Source: Accumulibacter jenkinsii | GTDB taxonomy: Bacteria; Pseudomonadota; Gammaproteobacteria; Burkholderiales; Rhodocyclaceae | Assembly (NCBI GenBank): GCA_036625225.1 | Contig: JAZKUF010000001.1 | Coordinates: forward strand, 930,001-994,000 | DNA: 64,000 bases | Direction of reading: 5' to 3' | Part shown: one piece after another, positions 36,770-45,250 of the stretch | Position numbering within the stretch: the stretch's first letter is position 1 | How the letters are laid out: every line of letters begins with the position of its first letter | The notes under the pieces: model-generated | What the model saw: the letters and a program-made list of their open reading frames with translations, nothing else | Databases searched by the model: none | What the model was told of the DNA's origin: nothing | Made by a program: the position numbers and the translations under genes

Positions 36770-38071
36770 TTACTTCTTGGCTTCCGCAGCGGGGGCTGCG
36801 GCGGCCGGTGCGGCGGCATCGGCGGCGGCCGGTGCAGGAGCTGCGGCCGGTGCAGGGGCTGCGGCCGCAACAGTCGTGCCGCCCTCCGACTTCAGCGTCA
36901 CGAGTTTGCCGTCCTTGATTTCGAAGACAGTGATCGCGCCGTTCTTGATGTCGCCCTTTTCGTCGAACTCGATCCGCCCGGTAACGCCGTCGTAGGAGGT
37001 CTTGCCCACTTCCGGCAGGTACTTGACCGGGTCTGCCGAATTGGCACGCTTCATGGCGTCGACCAGAACCATCACTGCGTCATAGCTGTAAGGCGAGTAG
37101 ATCTGGATCTGGCCATACTTCTTGCTGAAGTCTTCGACAAATTTCTGACCATTCGGGAGTTTGTCGACCGGCAGGCCTGCCTGCGTGCAGATGACGCCTT
37201 CGGACGCCGGACCGGCCAGCTTGATCAGTTCCGGCGAGCAACCGCCGTCCCCGGTGGTGAATTTGGACTGAATGCCCAGTTCCTTGATCTGCTTGAGCAT
37301 CGGCCCACCGATCGCATCCATGCCGCCGAGGAAGATCACGTCAGGCTTCTTGGCCTTGATCTTGGTCAGAATGGCCTTGAAGTCGGTCGCCTTGTCGGTC
37401 GTGAACTCGCGTGCGACGATCGTCGCGCCGCCGGCCTTGGCGGCCTTTTCGACCTCGTCGGCCAATCCCTGACCATAGGCCGTGCGGTCGTCGATGATCG
37501 CAATCTTCTTGGCGCCCATGTCCTTGACGGCATAGGTGCCGACCACCGAGCCCTGCTGGATGTCGTTGGCCATCACGCGGAAGGTGGTATTGAACCCTTG
37601 CTGGGTGTACTTCGGATTGGTGGCCGAAGGCGAGATCTGCGGCAGACCGGCCTGGTTGTAGATTGCCGAAGCGGGAATCGTCGTCCCCGAGTTGAGGTGA
37701 CCGACAACCCCGGCGACCTTGGCGTCGACCAGCTTCTGGGCGACGACGGTGCCGACCTTCGGGTCCGCCTGATCGTCCTCGCCGAGCAGTTCGAACTTGA
37801 CAAGCTGTCCGCCAATCTCGATCTTCAGGGCATTGGCATCCTCGATGGCGAGGCGGGCGCCGTTTTCGTTGTCCTTGCCGAGGTGGGCGATCGGGCCGGT
37901 CAGCGGTGCAACGTGACCGATCCTCACCACCATCTCGGGCTTCGCTGCCGGTACAGGTGCTGCAGCCGGTGCAGGTGCGGCCGCTTTCGGCTCTTCCTTC
38001 TTGCCGCAGCCGATGACGGCCAGCGAAGCAGCCATAACGACCAGTACACCGGGAATACGCAAATGGTTCAT
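36770..38071 (-). CDS. livK: Branched-chain amino acid-binding lipoprotein LivK
   Basis: A 433-aa periplasmic-binding protein for a Liv-type ABC importer. ATG at 38071 with GGAG upstream; lipobox near LAVIGC at about residue 21, so it is a predicted lipoprotein. Body: VRIGHVAPLTGPIAHLGKDNENGARLA, GVVGHLNSGTTIPAS, IIDDRTAYGQGLADEVEK, GGMDAIGGPMLKQ and YSPYSYDAVMVL. Unusually, Ala/Pro-rich low-complexity stretches flank the domain at both ends (about residues 28-44 and the final 40). Ligand not deducible; leucine-family amino acids are the usual choice, amides another. Confidence 0.93.
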   Translation of the reverse strand: MNHLRIPGVLVVMAASLAVIGCGKKEEPKAAAPAPAAAPVPAAKPEMVVRIGHVAPLTGPIAHLGKDNENGARLAIEDANALKIEIGGQLVKFELLGEDDQADPKVGTVVAQKLVDAKVAGVVGHLNSGTTIPASAIYNQAGLPQISPSATNPKYTQQGFNTTFRVMANDIQQGSVVGTYAVKDMGAKKIAIIDDRTAYGQGLADEVEKAAKAGGATIVAREFTTDKATDFKAILTKIKAKKPDVIFLGGMDAIGGPMLKQIKELGIQSKFTTGDGGCSPELIKLAGPASEGVICTQAGLPVDKLPNGQKFVEDFSKKYGQIQIYSPYSYDAVMVLVDAMKRANSADPVKYLPEVGKTSYDGVTGRIEFDEKGDIKNGAITVFEIKDGKLVTLKSEGGTTVAAAAPAPAAAPAPAAADAAAPAAAAPAAEAKK

Positions 38072-38202
38072 GAACGGGATCTCCAATATTGTGTTTGTAC
38101 GGGGCTAACGAACGGGCGATTGTCCAAGCACCTCAGGGCCTTGTCAACATGCACATGCTCCGGGCGGCCGCCGATCCGGGTGCCTGGCTGGTCCGAAAAC
38201 GG

Positions 38203-38228
38203 AAAAACCGGCACTTGGCCGGTTTTTT
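38203..38228 (-). terminator. Rho-independent terminator after the cytochrome c gene
   Basis: AAAAACCGG and CCGGTTTTT flank a 7-base loop; read on the minus strand it is a stem followed by a T-run, 13 bases past the cytochrome stop. It separates the cytochrome gene from livK transcription and, being A/T-flanked on both sides, may work in both directions. Confidence 0.85.
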
Positions 38229-38241
38229 CCTTGCTCGGAGA

Positions 38242-38547
38242 TCACTTCAGGCTGAGAATCCACTTCACCAGCTTGGTCGCCTCATCGGGCTTGACGGATG
38301 GATTCGGCGGCATGGGCACCGGACCCCAGACGCCCTTGCCGCCCTTGATGACCTTCTCGGCGAGCATGGGCTCGTCCTTGGCCGTGTACTTCTTGGCCAC
38401 ATCCTTGTATGACGGGCCGACAACCTTCTTGTCCACCGCGTGACAAGCCAGACAGCCCTTGGACTTGGCCAGCGCTTCATCAGCCTGGACCGCCCCGGCG
38501 GACATCACACCGGCCGCCGCCAGCAGGTACGCGTAGATTGCTTTCAT
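38242..38547 (-). CDS. Small periplasmic cytochrome c (c551/c8 class)
   Basis: A 101-aa class I cytochrome c with a signal peptide (MKAIYAYLLAAAGVMSAGAVQA, cleavage after about residue 22). Haem is attached at CLACH, and the sixth ligand Met lies in PVPMPPNP. The size and the YKDVAKKY and KLVKWILSLK segments resemble cytochrome c551/c552 electron donors to nitrite reductase or terminal oxidases. Single gene with its own terminator. Confidence 0.93.
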   Translation of the reverse strand: MKAIYAYLLAAAGVMSAGAVQADEALAKSKGCLACHAVDKKVVGPSYKDVAKKYTAKDEPMLAEKVIKGGKGVWGPVPMPPNPSVKPDEATKLVKWILSLK

Positions 38548-38773
38548 GTTCTTGCTCCGTTCTGATTAGGGGTTTGCAACAGGTGGATACTATTTCAGTT
38601 TGACCGGCTTGGAAAGGCTTGATCCATTCGGCCGAGACGACGCGCGACACTTCAGGGTCAACGCCGCTGCCGGTCGATCGTTGACAGCCCGCACGACAGT
38701 CTTTGCCTGGGGTAACGGGAGCCGCCGACGCAGCGACCCCGGTCGGCGGCTGACCGAAAACACTCGCCAGGCA

Positions 38774-40630
38774 TCAGCGCCGCTGCCACTGAGCGAGGTC
38801 GCGTACCGCGCCGGTCGCCGCCGAGGTGGCCATCAGGGCGTAAGCCTGCAATGCCTTCGAGACCGCCCGCTGGCGCGGGGCTGCCGGCCGCCAGCCGGCG
38901 TCTGCGCGGCCATCCATCAGCGTCCGACGCCTGGCGAGCTCGGCATCGGCGATGGCGAGATGAATACGCCGCTCCGGAATGTCGATCTCGATCATGTCCC
39001 CTTCTTCAATCAGGCCGATCGCACCGCCTTCAGCCGCTTCCGGGGAAGCGTGGCCGATCGACAGCCCCGAGGTGCCGCCGGAAAAACGGCCATCGGTGAG
39101 TAGCGCGCAGACCTTGCCCAGCCCTTTGGACTTCAGGTAGGAGGTGGGATAGAGCATCTCCTGCATGCCCGGCCCGCCTTTCGGACCTTCGTAGCGAATC
39201 ACGACCACCTCGCCTCCCCTGACCTGATCGCCGAGGATCGCCTGTACCGCATCGTCCTGGCTCTCGAACACCCGTGCCTTGCCGGTGAACCGCCAGATGC
39301 TGGGGTCGACGCCAGCGGTCTTGACGATGCAGCCATCGCTCGCGATATTGCCGTAGAGCACGGCGAGGCCACCCTCCTGCGAGTAGGCGTTCGCCTGGTC
39401 ACGAATGCAGCCCCCGGCGCGATCAAGATCGAGCGCCGGGTAACGCCGGTTCTGCGAGAAGGCCGTCTGGCTCGGAATGCCTCCCGGCGCTGCCTGGTAG
39501 AACGTATGCACCTGCGGATCCTGCGTGCGCATCACGTCCCAGTGGTCGATCGCTTCTCCCAGGGTTCGCGCATGCACCGTCGGCAGGTCGCGATGCAGCA
39601 GACCGGCGCGGTCGAGTTCGCCGAGAATGGCGAAGATTCCGCCGGCCCGATGCACGTCCTCCATGTGGTAGTCAGGAGTCGCCGGCGCCACCTTGGCCAG
39701 ACACGGGACCCGGCGCGAGATGCGGTCGATGTCGTCCATCGTGAAGTTCACACCCCCCTCCTGCGCCGCTGCCAGGATGTGCAACACCGTGTTCGTCGAG
39801 CCGCCCATCGACACGTCGAGCGTCATTGCGTTCTCGAAGGCCGCGAAACTGCCGATGGCGCGCGGCAGCACCGAGGCGTCGTCCTGCTCGTAATGGCGAC
39901 GGCAGAGTTCGACGATCTGTCGGCCGGCGTCGAGAAACAGCTGCCGGCGATCGGCATGGGTCGCCAGCAGGCTGCCGTTGCCGGGCAGCGAAAAGCCCAG
40001 GGCCTCGGTCAGACAGTTCATCGAGTTGGCGGTAAACATGCCGGAGCACGAGCCACAGGTCGGGCATGCCGAACGTTCGAAGGTATCGACCTCGTCGTCG
40101 GAACAGTTGCTGTCGCCGCCCTTGACCATCGCATCGACGAGGTCGACCGCAATCACCTTGCCCCCCCACTTCACCTTGCCGGCTTCCATCGGGCCACCGG
40201 AAACAAAGATCGTCGGAATATTGACCCGCATCGCCGCCATCAGCATGCCAGGGGTGATCTTGTCGCAGTTGGAGATGCAGACCATGGCATCGGCGCAGTG
40301 GGCGTTGACCATGTACTCGACCGAGTCGGCGATCAGGTCACGCGAAGGGAGCGAATAGAGCATGCCGTCGTGCCCCATGGCGATCCCGTCGTCGATGGCA
40401 ATGGTGTTGAATTCCCTGGCGACGCCGCCGGCCACCTCGATCTCGCGCGCCACCAGCTGTCCCAGATCCTTGAGGTGCACATGCCCCGGAACGAACTGCG
40501 TGAAGGAATTGACGACGGCAATGATCGGTTTGCCGAAATCGCCGTCCTGCATGCCTGTGGCCCGCCACAGCGCGCGTGCACCCGCCATGTTGCGGCCGTG
40601 GGTCGAGGTGCGTGAACGATAGTGCGGCAT
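38774..40630 (-). CDS. ilvD: Dihydroxy-acid dehydratase
   Basis: An iron-sulfur enzyme in valine, leucine and isoleucine synthesis, 618 aa. N-terminus PHYRSRTSTHGRNMAGARALWRATG; cluster and metal segments MVCISNCDKITPGMLMA and CPTCGSCSGMFTANSMNCL; C-terminal LTDGRFSGGTSGLSIGHASPEA. These match the long (E. coli-type, [4Fe-4S]) form. ATG at 40630. The 226 bases between it and the cytochrome gene show no gene. Divergent from lgt. Confidence 0.97.
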   Translation of the reverse strand: MPHYRSRTSTHGRNMAGARALWRATGMQDGDFGKPIIAVVNSFTQFVPGHVHLKDLGQLVAREIEVAGGVAREFNTIAIDDGIAMGHDGMLYSLPSRDLIADSVEYMVNAHCADAMVCISNCDKITPGMLMAAMRVNIPTIFVSGGPMEAGKVKWGGKVIAVDLVDAMVKGGDSNCSDDEVDTFERSACPTCGSCSGMFTANSMNCLTEALGFSLPGNGSLLATHADRRQLFLDAGRQIVELCRRHYEQDDASVLPRAIGSFAAFENAMTLDVSMGGSTNTVLHILAAAQEGGVNFTMDDIDRISRRVPCLAKVAPATPDYHMEDVHRAGGIFAILGELDRAGLLHRDLPTVHARTLGEAIDHWDVMRTQDPQVHTFYQAAPGGIPSQTAFSQNRRYPALDLDRAGGCIRDQANAYSQEGGLAVLYGNIASDGCIVKTAGVDPSIWRFTGKARVFESQDDAVQAILGDQVRGGEVVVIRYEGPKGGPGMQEMLYPTSYLKSKGLGKVCALLTDGRFSGGTSGLSIGHASPEAAEGGAIGLIEEGDMIEIDIPERRIHLAIADAELARRRTLMDGRADAGWRPAAPRQRAVSKALQAYALMATSAATGAVRDLAQWQRR

Positions 40631-40713
40631 GACAGATCTCCAATCCAGAACACGCCCGAAGGTGGCGAGATATAATGCGGATTCTATCCGAAAGCCTCTG
40701 AGGTGTTGCTGCC

Positions 40714-41511
40714 GTGTTGATCCATCCGCAGTTCGACCCGGTCGCGATTTCGCTCGGTCCGCTGAGCGTTCACTGGTACGGGCTGATGTACCTGCTCGCC
40801 TTTCTCCAGTTCTGGTGGCTTGGCCGGCACCGAATCCTCGGCCATAGAGGCCTGGTGCAAGCCGGCTGGACGCTTCGCCAGCTTGATGACCTGCTGTTCT
40901 ACGGAGTTCTCGGCGTCATCGTCGGGGGGCGTCTGGGCCAGGTGCTGTTCTACGAACCGGCCTACTACCTCGCCCATCCGCTGCAGATCATGGCCATCTG
41001 GCGCGGCGGCATGTCGTTTCACGGCGGCCTGCTCGGCGTGCTGATCGCGATGTGGCTGTACGCCCGGAAAAACGACCGCCACTGGCTGGAAATCACTGAT
41101 TTCATTGCGCCGCTGGTGCCGCTTGGACTCGCCGCCGGACGCATCGGCAACTTCATCAATGGCGAATTGTGGGGTCGCCCGGCGGATCCCTCCTTACCCT
41201 GGGCAATGGTTTTTCCCTGGGTCGACAATCTGCCGCGTCACCCCTCCCAACTCTATCAGGCCGGCCTCGAAGGCCTCACGCTGTTCTTCATCCTGTGGCT
41301 CTATTCCCGCCGGCAGCGGCCGCTCGGGGCGGTTTCCGGCGTCTTTCTGATCGGCTACGGCTGCCTGCGCTGGAGCGCCGAGTATTTTCGTTCGCCGGAT
41401 GCGGGAATCTTCGGTCTTTCATACGCTGTCAGCATGGGGCAGTGGCTATCTTTGCCGATGATTGTCGGCGGCATTCTTTTTGTCATGTACGCGGACCGCC
41501 GGCAGCGCTGA
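40714..41511 (+). CDS. lgt: Phosphatidylglycerol-prolipoprotein diacylglyceryl transferase
   Basis: Inner-membrane enzyme that attaches diacylglycerol to the lipobox Cys of prolipoproteins such as LivK and Wza. 265 aa, about seven helices; the signature is LGLAAGRIGNFINGELWGR, with FHGGLLGV and RHPSQLYQ. Starts at GTG 40714. A TATAAT at 40671-40676 may be its -10, but no matching -35 is obvious. Confidence 0.96.
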   Translation: MLIHPQFDPVAISLGPLSVHWYGLMYLLAFLQFWWLGRHRILGHRGLVQAGWTLRQLDDLLFYGVLGVIVGGRLGQVLFYEPAYYLAHPLQIMAIWRGGMSFHGGLLGVLIAMWLYARKNDRHWLEITDFIAPLVPLGLAAGRIGNFINGELWGRPADPSLPWAMVFPWVDNLPRHPSQLYQAGLEGLTLFFILWLYSRRQRPLGAVSGVFLIGYGCLRWSAEYFRSPDAGIFGLSYAVSMGQWLSLPMIVGGILFVMYADRRQR

Positions 41512-41550
41512 AGCGAAGCATCGTCGGCTGCGAGAGAGGAGGAGCAAGGA

Positions 41551-42936
41551 ATGGCTGAAGGCATCGTTGTGCGAGGGCTGCGCCGGGTGCGCACGTTGCT
41601 CGCCGAAGGGGGCGCTCCGCGCCGACTCGATGGCAGACAGTTGGCGCGCGTGCGTGACCTGCTGCATGAATGCGCGAGCGGCATCGGCGGCGAAATATCG
41701 GCCCGCCAGCGGGCGGTCCGGCTGGCCGAAACCTACCTGCGGCTCGACGACGAGGGTCGGGCGACCTTCCTGCGCATCATCGCCAGCGAATTCGGGCCCG
41801 ATCCGCAACAGGTCGCCAGCGCGCATGCCGCTTATCAGGCGGCGCTCGGCAGCGACGCGCAATGGCCCGCCGAGTCGGCCCTGCGCAACGCCCTGCGGGC
41901 GTCTCGCCTGCGCATCCTGACGCAATTCAACACCTTGCCCGAAGGGGTCAAGTTTCTCGTCGACCTGCGTGCCGACCTGCTGCGTTTCGTGCACACGGAC
42001 GCCGCCCTGCAGTCACTCGACCGGGAACTCGAACTGCGCTTGAGCGCCTGGTTCGACGTCGGTTTTCTCGAGCTGCAGCGCATCACCTGGAACTCACCGG
42101 CCGCCTTGCTCGAAAGGCTGATCGCCTACGAAGCGGTGCACGAGATCCGTTCGTGGAGCGATCTCAAGAACCGCCTTGATTCCGATCGTCGCTGCTACGC
42201 CTTTTTTCATCCCCGGATGCCCATGGAGCCGCTGATCTTCGTCGAGGTGGCGCTCACCGACCATCTTGCCGACAACGTGCAGACCCTGCTCGACGAGCAT
42301 GCGCCACTGTTCGATGCCCAGCGGGCAAGCACGGCGATCTTCTACTCGATCTCCAACACCCAGGCGGGACTCAGGGGCGTGTCCTTCGGCAATTTTCTGC
42401 TCAAGCGGGTGGTCGACGATCTCAAGCGGGATTACCCGCGCCTGCTCAGCTTTGCCACCCTCTCGCCGCTGCCCTCGTTCCGGCGCTGGGCCGAAAAGAC
42501 CCCGCAAGCCTGGGAGCAGGCGTTCGGCAACGCCGACCTCGAACGAATCAGACGCCATCTGCAGCCCGACATGCCGCCGCCGTCCGAGGCCAGCGAACTT
42601 GCCAGACTGCTTGCCGACGATCGCTGGGCAAGTCACGATCGCCTCGCGCGCGCACTGCAACACGGCCTGACTCGCCTCGCTGCGCGTTACCTGCTGGCGA
42701 CCGACAAACACGGACGACCTTGTGACCCGGTCGCTCGTTTCCACCTCGGCAACGGCGCGCGCATCGAACGTCTCAACTACCTTGCCGACACCTCGACCCG
42801 CGGCTGGCAGCAATCCTACGGGCTGATGGTCAACTATCTCTACGACCCTGATACCATCGAAGCCAACGTCGAAGCTTTTTCGCGCAGCGGCGAGATTGCC
42901 GTCGCTGCAGCCATCCGTCGTTCTGCCCGTGACTGA
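41551..42936 (+). CDS. Malonyl-CoA decarboxylase
   Basis: A 461-aa protein recognised by the MCD catalytic domain: CYAFFHPRMPMEPLIFVEVAL, FYSISNTQAGLRGVSFGNFLL, VARFHLGNGARIERLNYLADTS and SYGLMVNYLYD. The conserved Ser and His of the acetyltransferase-like fold lie in these blocks. It converts malonyl-CoA to acetyl-CoA, for malonate use or to control fatty-acid synthesis. A malonyl-CoA synthetase (matB) and transporter are not adjacent. It starts 39 bases after lgt with GGAGGAG upstream. Confidence 0.93.
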   Translation: MAEGIVVRGLRRVRTLLAEGGAPRRLDGRQLARVRDLLHECASGIGGEISARQRAVRLAETYLRLDDEGRATFLRIIASEFGPDPQQVASAHAAYQAALGSDAQWPAESALRNALRASRLRILTQFNTLPEGVKFLVDLRADLLRFVHTDAALQSLDRELELRLSAWFDVGFLELQRITWNSPAALLERLIAYEAVHEIRSWSDLKNRLDSDRRCYAFFHPRMPMEPLIFVEVALTDHLADNVQTLLDEHAPLFDAQRASTAIFYSISNTQAGLRGVSFGNFLLKRVVDDLKRDYPRLLSFATLSPLPSFRRWAEKTPQAWEQAFGNADLERIRRHLQPDMPPPSEASELARLLADDRWASHDRLARALQHGLTRLAARYLLATDKHGRPCDPVARFHLGNGARIERLNYLADTSTRGWQQSYGLMVNYLYDPDTIEANVEAFSRSGEIAVAAAIRRSARD

Positions 42937-42984
42937 GACTTGCGGGCAGAACATTTTTCGCTCCTGTCAAAGAAAGAACCGCAT

Positions 42985-43458
42985 ATGAACGAACGTCCTT
43001 TCAAGGTCCTCGGCATTCAGCAGATCGCCATCGGCGGCCCGGACAAGATGAAACTGCGTCAACTCTGGGTCGACATGCTCGGGCTCGAAATCACTGGCAA
43101 CTTCGTCAGCGAACGTGAAAATGTCGACGAGGACATCGCCGCCATGGGTAAAGGCCCGTTCAAGGTCGAAGTCGACCTGATGCAGCCCGTCGATCCCGAA
43201 AAGAAGCCCGCGGTGCATGCAACGCCGCTCAATCACGTCGGCCTGTGGATCGACGACCTGCCGAGGGCGGTCGAGTGGCTTGCCGCCAACGGCGTCCGCT
43301 TCGCGCCTGGCGGCATCCGCAAGGGCGCTGCCGGCTTTGACATCACCTTCCTGCATCCAAAGGCGAATGCCGAATTCCCGATTGCCGGCGAAGGGGTGCT
43401 GATCGAACTGGTGCAGGCGCCGTCCGAAGTGATCGACGCTTTCGCCCGGCTGGCGTAA
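42985..43458 (+). CDS. VOC (glyoxalase/bleomycin resistance) superfamily protein
   Basis: A 157-aa protein with two beta-alpha-beta-beta-beta modules of the vicinal-oxygen-chelate fold: VLGIQQIAIGGPDKMKLRQLWVDMLGLE and LNHVGLWIDDLPRAVEWLAANGVRF, ending with a metal-ligand-like GVLIELVQAP. Possible methylmalonyl-CoA epimerase or lactoylglutathione lyase relative; the first usual His ligand appears as Gln-Ile in GIQQIAI, so activity is uncertain. It lies 48 bases after malonyl-CoA decarboxylase, which hints at acyl-CoA metabolism. Confidence 0.8.
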   Translation: MNERPFKVLGIQQIAIGGPDKMKLRQLWVDMLGLEITGNFVSERENVDEDIAAMGKGPFKVEVDLMQPVDPEKKPAVHATPLNHVGLWIDDLPRAVEWLAANGVRFAPGGIRKGAAGFDITFLHPKANAEFPIAGEGVLIELVQAPSEVIDAFARLA

Positions 43459-43466
43459 GCGCAAAC

Positions 43467-43503
43467 CTCGCGCAGCCTCTTGCCCGGGCACGGGCTGCGC
43501 GAG
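43467..43503 (+). terminator. Strong hairpin after the VOC gene
   Basis: CTCGCGCAGCC (43467-43477) and GGCTGCGCGAG (43493-43503) pair perfectly over 11 bases around a loop that can fold further. It starts 8 bases past the stop. No U-run follows, so it may end transcription inefficiently or protect the mRNA end. Confidence 0.5.
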
Positions 43504-43623
43504 AGGGTTCGCTGCACCGGCGAGCGGCTCCGTTTTCCATTTGGCAGTCCCTCTTTCCGCAAACGATTCCCCTTCCTCCTTGCTGCTCGCTGACCGATGC
43601 CTCCCACACGGTCAAGGTTCTCT

Positions 43624-43638
43624 TGCACGTTTCGTGCA
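43624..43638. promoter_or_regulatory. Inverted repeat upstream of the ppk2 unit
   Basis: TGCACG-TTT-CGTGCA is a perfect 6-base inverted repeat about 80 bases before the first start codon. GATAAT at about 43669-43674 with TTCTTT 17 bases before it could be a promoter just downstream. Operator role is only a suggestion. Confidence 0.35.
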
Positions 43639-43715
43639 CTTAATTGTTCTTTTCTGCGGAAAAATGGACGATAATTCGCAACCCGGAGTATTCCGGCGCA
43701 AAGAGGAAACGAACC

Positions 43716-43883
43716 ATGCCCACAACTCAGGACAGCAGCGGATTCTTGAGTCTCGCAGACAACGACTTTCAGTCCGTCAGCGGGATCGACGAGCGCCGAA
43801 ATGCCTTGCCTGCGAACGCGCCAGTGGCCTTCTTTTCATCTTTTACCAGTTCTCAGCCACACCAAGGAGGCATCAATGAGTGA
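43716..43883 (+). CDS. Short ORF (55 aa) overlapping the start of ppk2
   Basis: ATG at 43716 follows an AGAGGA site with 8-base spacing, a better arrangement than chance ORFs show. The 55-residue product (begins MPTTQDSSGFLSLADNDFQS, ends HQGGINE) has no recognised domain, signal or membrane segment. Its TGA at 43881-43883 lies just inside ppk2, whose ATG is at 43876, an 8-base overlap. It could be a small protein or a translated leader that couples ribosomes to ppk2. I cannot tell from one sequence whether the residues are conserved. Confidence 0.5.
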   Translation: MPTTQDSSGFLSLADNDFQSVSGIDERRNALPANAPVAFFSSFTSSQPHQGGINE

Positions 43884-44961
43884 AGTCACAGCCGTGCAAG
43901 AAGAAGTCGTTCCGGAAAACAATCAAGTCGATAGCGGCAGTGTAAGTGTCGAACAAGCCGAGGCTCCGCCCGCGGCGCCGGTCAAGACCGGGCCCAAGAC
44001 GGTCGCCAAGGCAGCCGGCAAGAGCAGTGAACAGAAAACGACGCTGAAGAAGGAAACGGCCAAGGAAACCGCCAAGGAAACCGCCAAGACCAAGGCCCTG
44101 AAGACGGGCAAAGGCAAGACGGCAGAAGCGGCAACCGCCCCCCCGGCGCCGGTGAATCTGAACCAGATCAACACCGTTCGCAAGCCACCGCTGAAGACCA
44201 AGGACTACGAAAGCACGCTGGCAAAACTGCAGATCGAACTGGTGAAGCTCCAGGAGTGGATCAAATTCAAGAAGCTCAAGGTCGTCGTCCTGTTCGAAGG
44301 CCGCGACGCCGCCGGCAAGGGCGGCACCATCAAGCGCATCACCGAAAGTCTCAGCCCGCGCGTGACCCGGGTGGCCGCACTGCCGGCACCCACCGACCGC
44401 GAGCAGACCCAGTGGTATTTCCAGCGCTACGTCCAGCATCTCCCGGCGGGCGGCGAAATGGTTCTCTTCGATCGCAGCTGGTATAACCGGGCCGGTGTCG
44501 AGCGCGTGATGGGTTTCTGTAGTGAAGAAGAGTATCGCGAGTATCTTCGCACCTGCCCGGAATTCGAGCGCATGCTCGTCCGTAGCGGCATCATCCTGAT
44601 CAAGTACTGGTTCTCGGTGAGCAACGAGGAGCAGGAACGTCGTTTCCAGAAACGCATCTTCCATCCGGAAAAGCACTGGAAACTCAGCCCGATGGATCTC
44701 GAATCACGCGCCCGCTGGGTCGAATACTCGAAGGCCAAGGATGCCATGTTCGCGCATACCGACATCAAGCAGGCTCCCTGGTTTGTCGTCGATGGTGACG
44801 ACAAGAAGCGCGCCCGCCTGAACGTCATCACCCACCTGCTGAACATGATCGACTACGAAGACCTGACGCCGCAGCCGATCGTCCTGCCACCCCGTCAGGA
44901 CGAAGGCGGTTATGTCCGGCCGCCGATCACGGACCAGACCTTCATTCCGGAAGTGTACTGA
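43876..44961 (+). CDS. ppk2: Polyphosphate kinase 2 (PPK2) with Lys/Ala-rich N-terminal extension
   Basis: A 361-aa P-loop enzyme that moves phosphate between polyphosphate and nucleotides. Start ATG 43876 has AAGGAGG upstream. Residues 1-95 are low complexity, rich in Lys, Ala, Thr and Glu, with three KETA repeats near 59-70. The PPK2 core begins at about 96: Walker A FEGRDAAGKGGT (140-151), Walker B LFDRSWYNRAGVERV (197-211), and a lid region RRFQKRIFHPEKHWKLSPMD. One-domain class I-like; whether it prefers GDP/ADP or NMP cannot be read. A terminator follows. Confidence 0.95.
   Translation: MSEVTAVQEEVVPENNQVDSGSVSVEQAEAPPAAPVKTGPKTVAKAAGKSSEQKTTLKKETAKETAKETAKTKALKTGKGKTAEAATAPPAPVNLNQINTVRKPPLKTKDYESTLAKLQIELVKLQEWIKFKKLKVVVLFEGRDAAGKGGTIKRITESLSPRVTRVAALPAPTDREQTQWYFQRYVQHLPAGGEMVLFDRSWYNRAGVERVMGFCSEEEYREYLRTCPEFERMLVRSGIILIKYWFSVSNEEQERRFQKRIFHPEKHWKLSPMDLESRARWVEYSKAKDAMFAHTDIKQAPWFVVDGDDKKRARLNVITHLLNMIDYEDLTPQPIVLPPRQDEGGYVRPPITDQTFIPEVY
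44050..44085 (+). repeat. Three tandem 12-base repeats inside ppk2
   Basis: Units at 44050-44061, 44062-44073 and 44074-44085 read AAGGAAACSGCC (one G/C difference in the first) and encode Lys-Glu-Thr-Ala three times in the N-terminal tail of PPK2. Confidence 0.9.
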
Positions 44962-45007
44962 ACTGCTGAGCGAAGCGGCGCCAGCGCGGCGCTGCCCCGG
45001 AAACCGC

Positions 45008-45033
45008 AAAACCCCGCCATGGCGGGGTTTTTG
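45008..45033 (+). terminator. Rho-independent terminator after ppk2
   Basis: AAAACCCCGCC and GGCGGGGTTTT form a long GC-rich stem followed by further T residues, 46 bases past the ppk2 stop. The rest of 44962-45250 holds no gene I can support. Confidence 0.9.
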
Positions 45034-45250
45034 TTTGCCGGTCGGTAGTTGTCAAACAGCAATTGACTTGCGGCCTTCGGATTTCTCCGCAAGTGAGGGG
45101 AAATCCCCTCGGCGCAAAGGGTATCTCAAGAAGGGGGCAAGTGATCAATTGTCTGACGAGGGCGCCGCCTGGCAAGGACAGCCGTCACTTCCCGCTGCAG
45201 GTGCGTCGTCCATCGGCCTGCGTCTGCCGCCCGAGCGCCAGGGCAAACGC

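Noticed and set aside
45039..45250. Possible small gene in the spacer after ppk2
   Set aside because: Frames here lack ribosome sites and recognisable residues, and run into the antisense of cysB.
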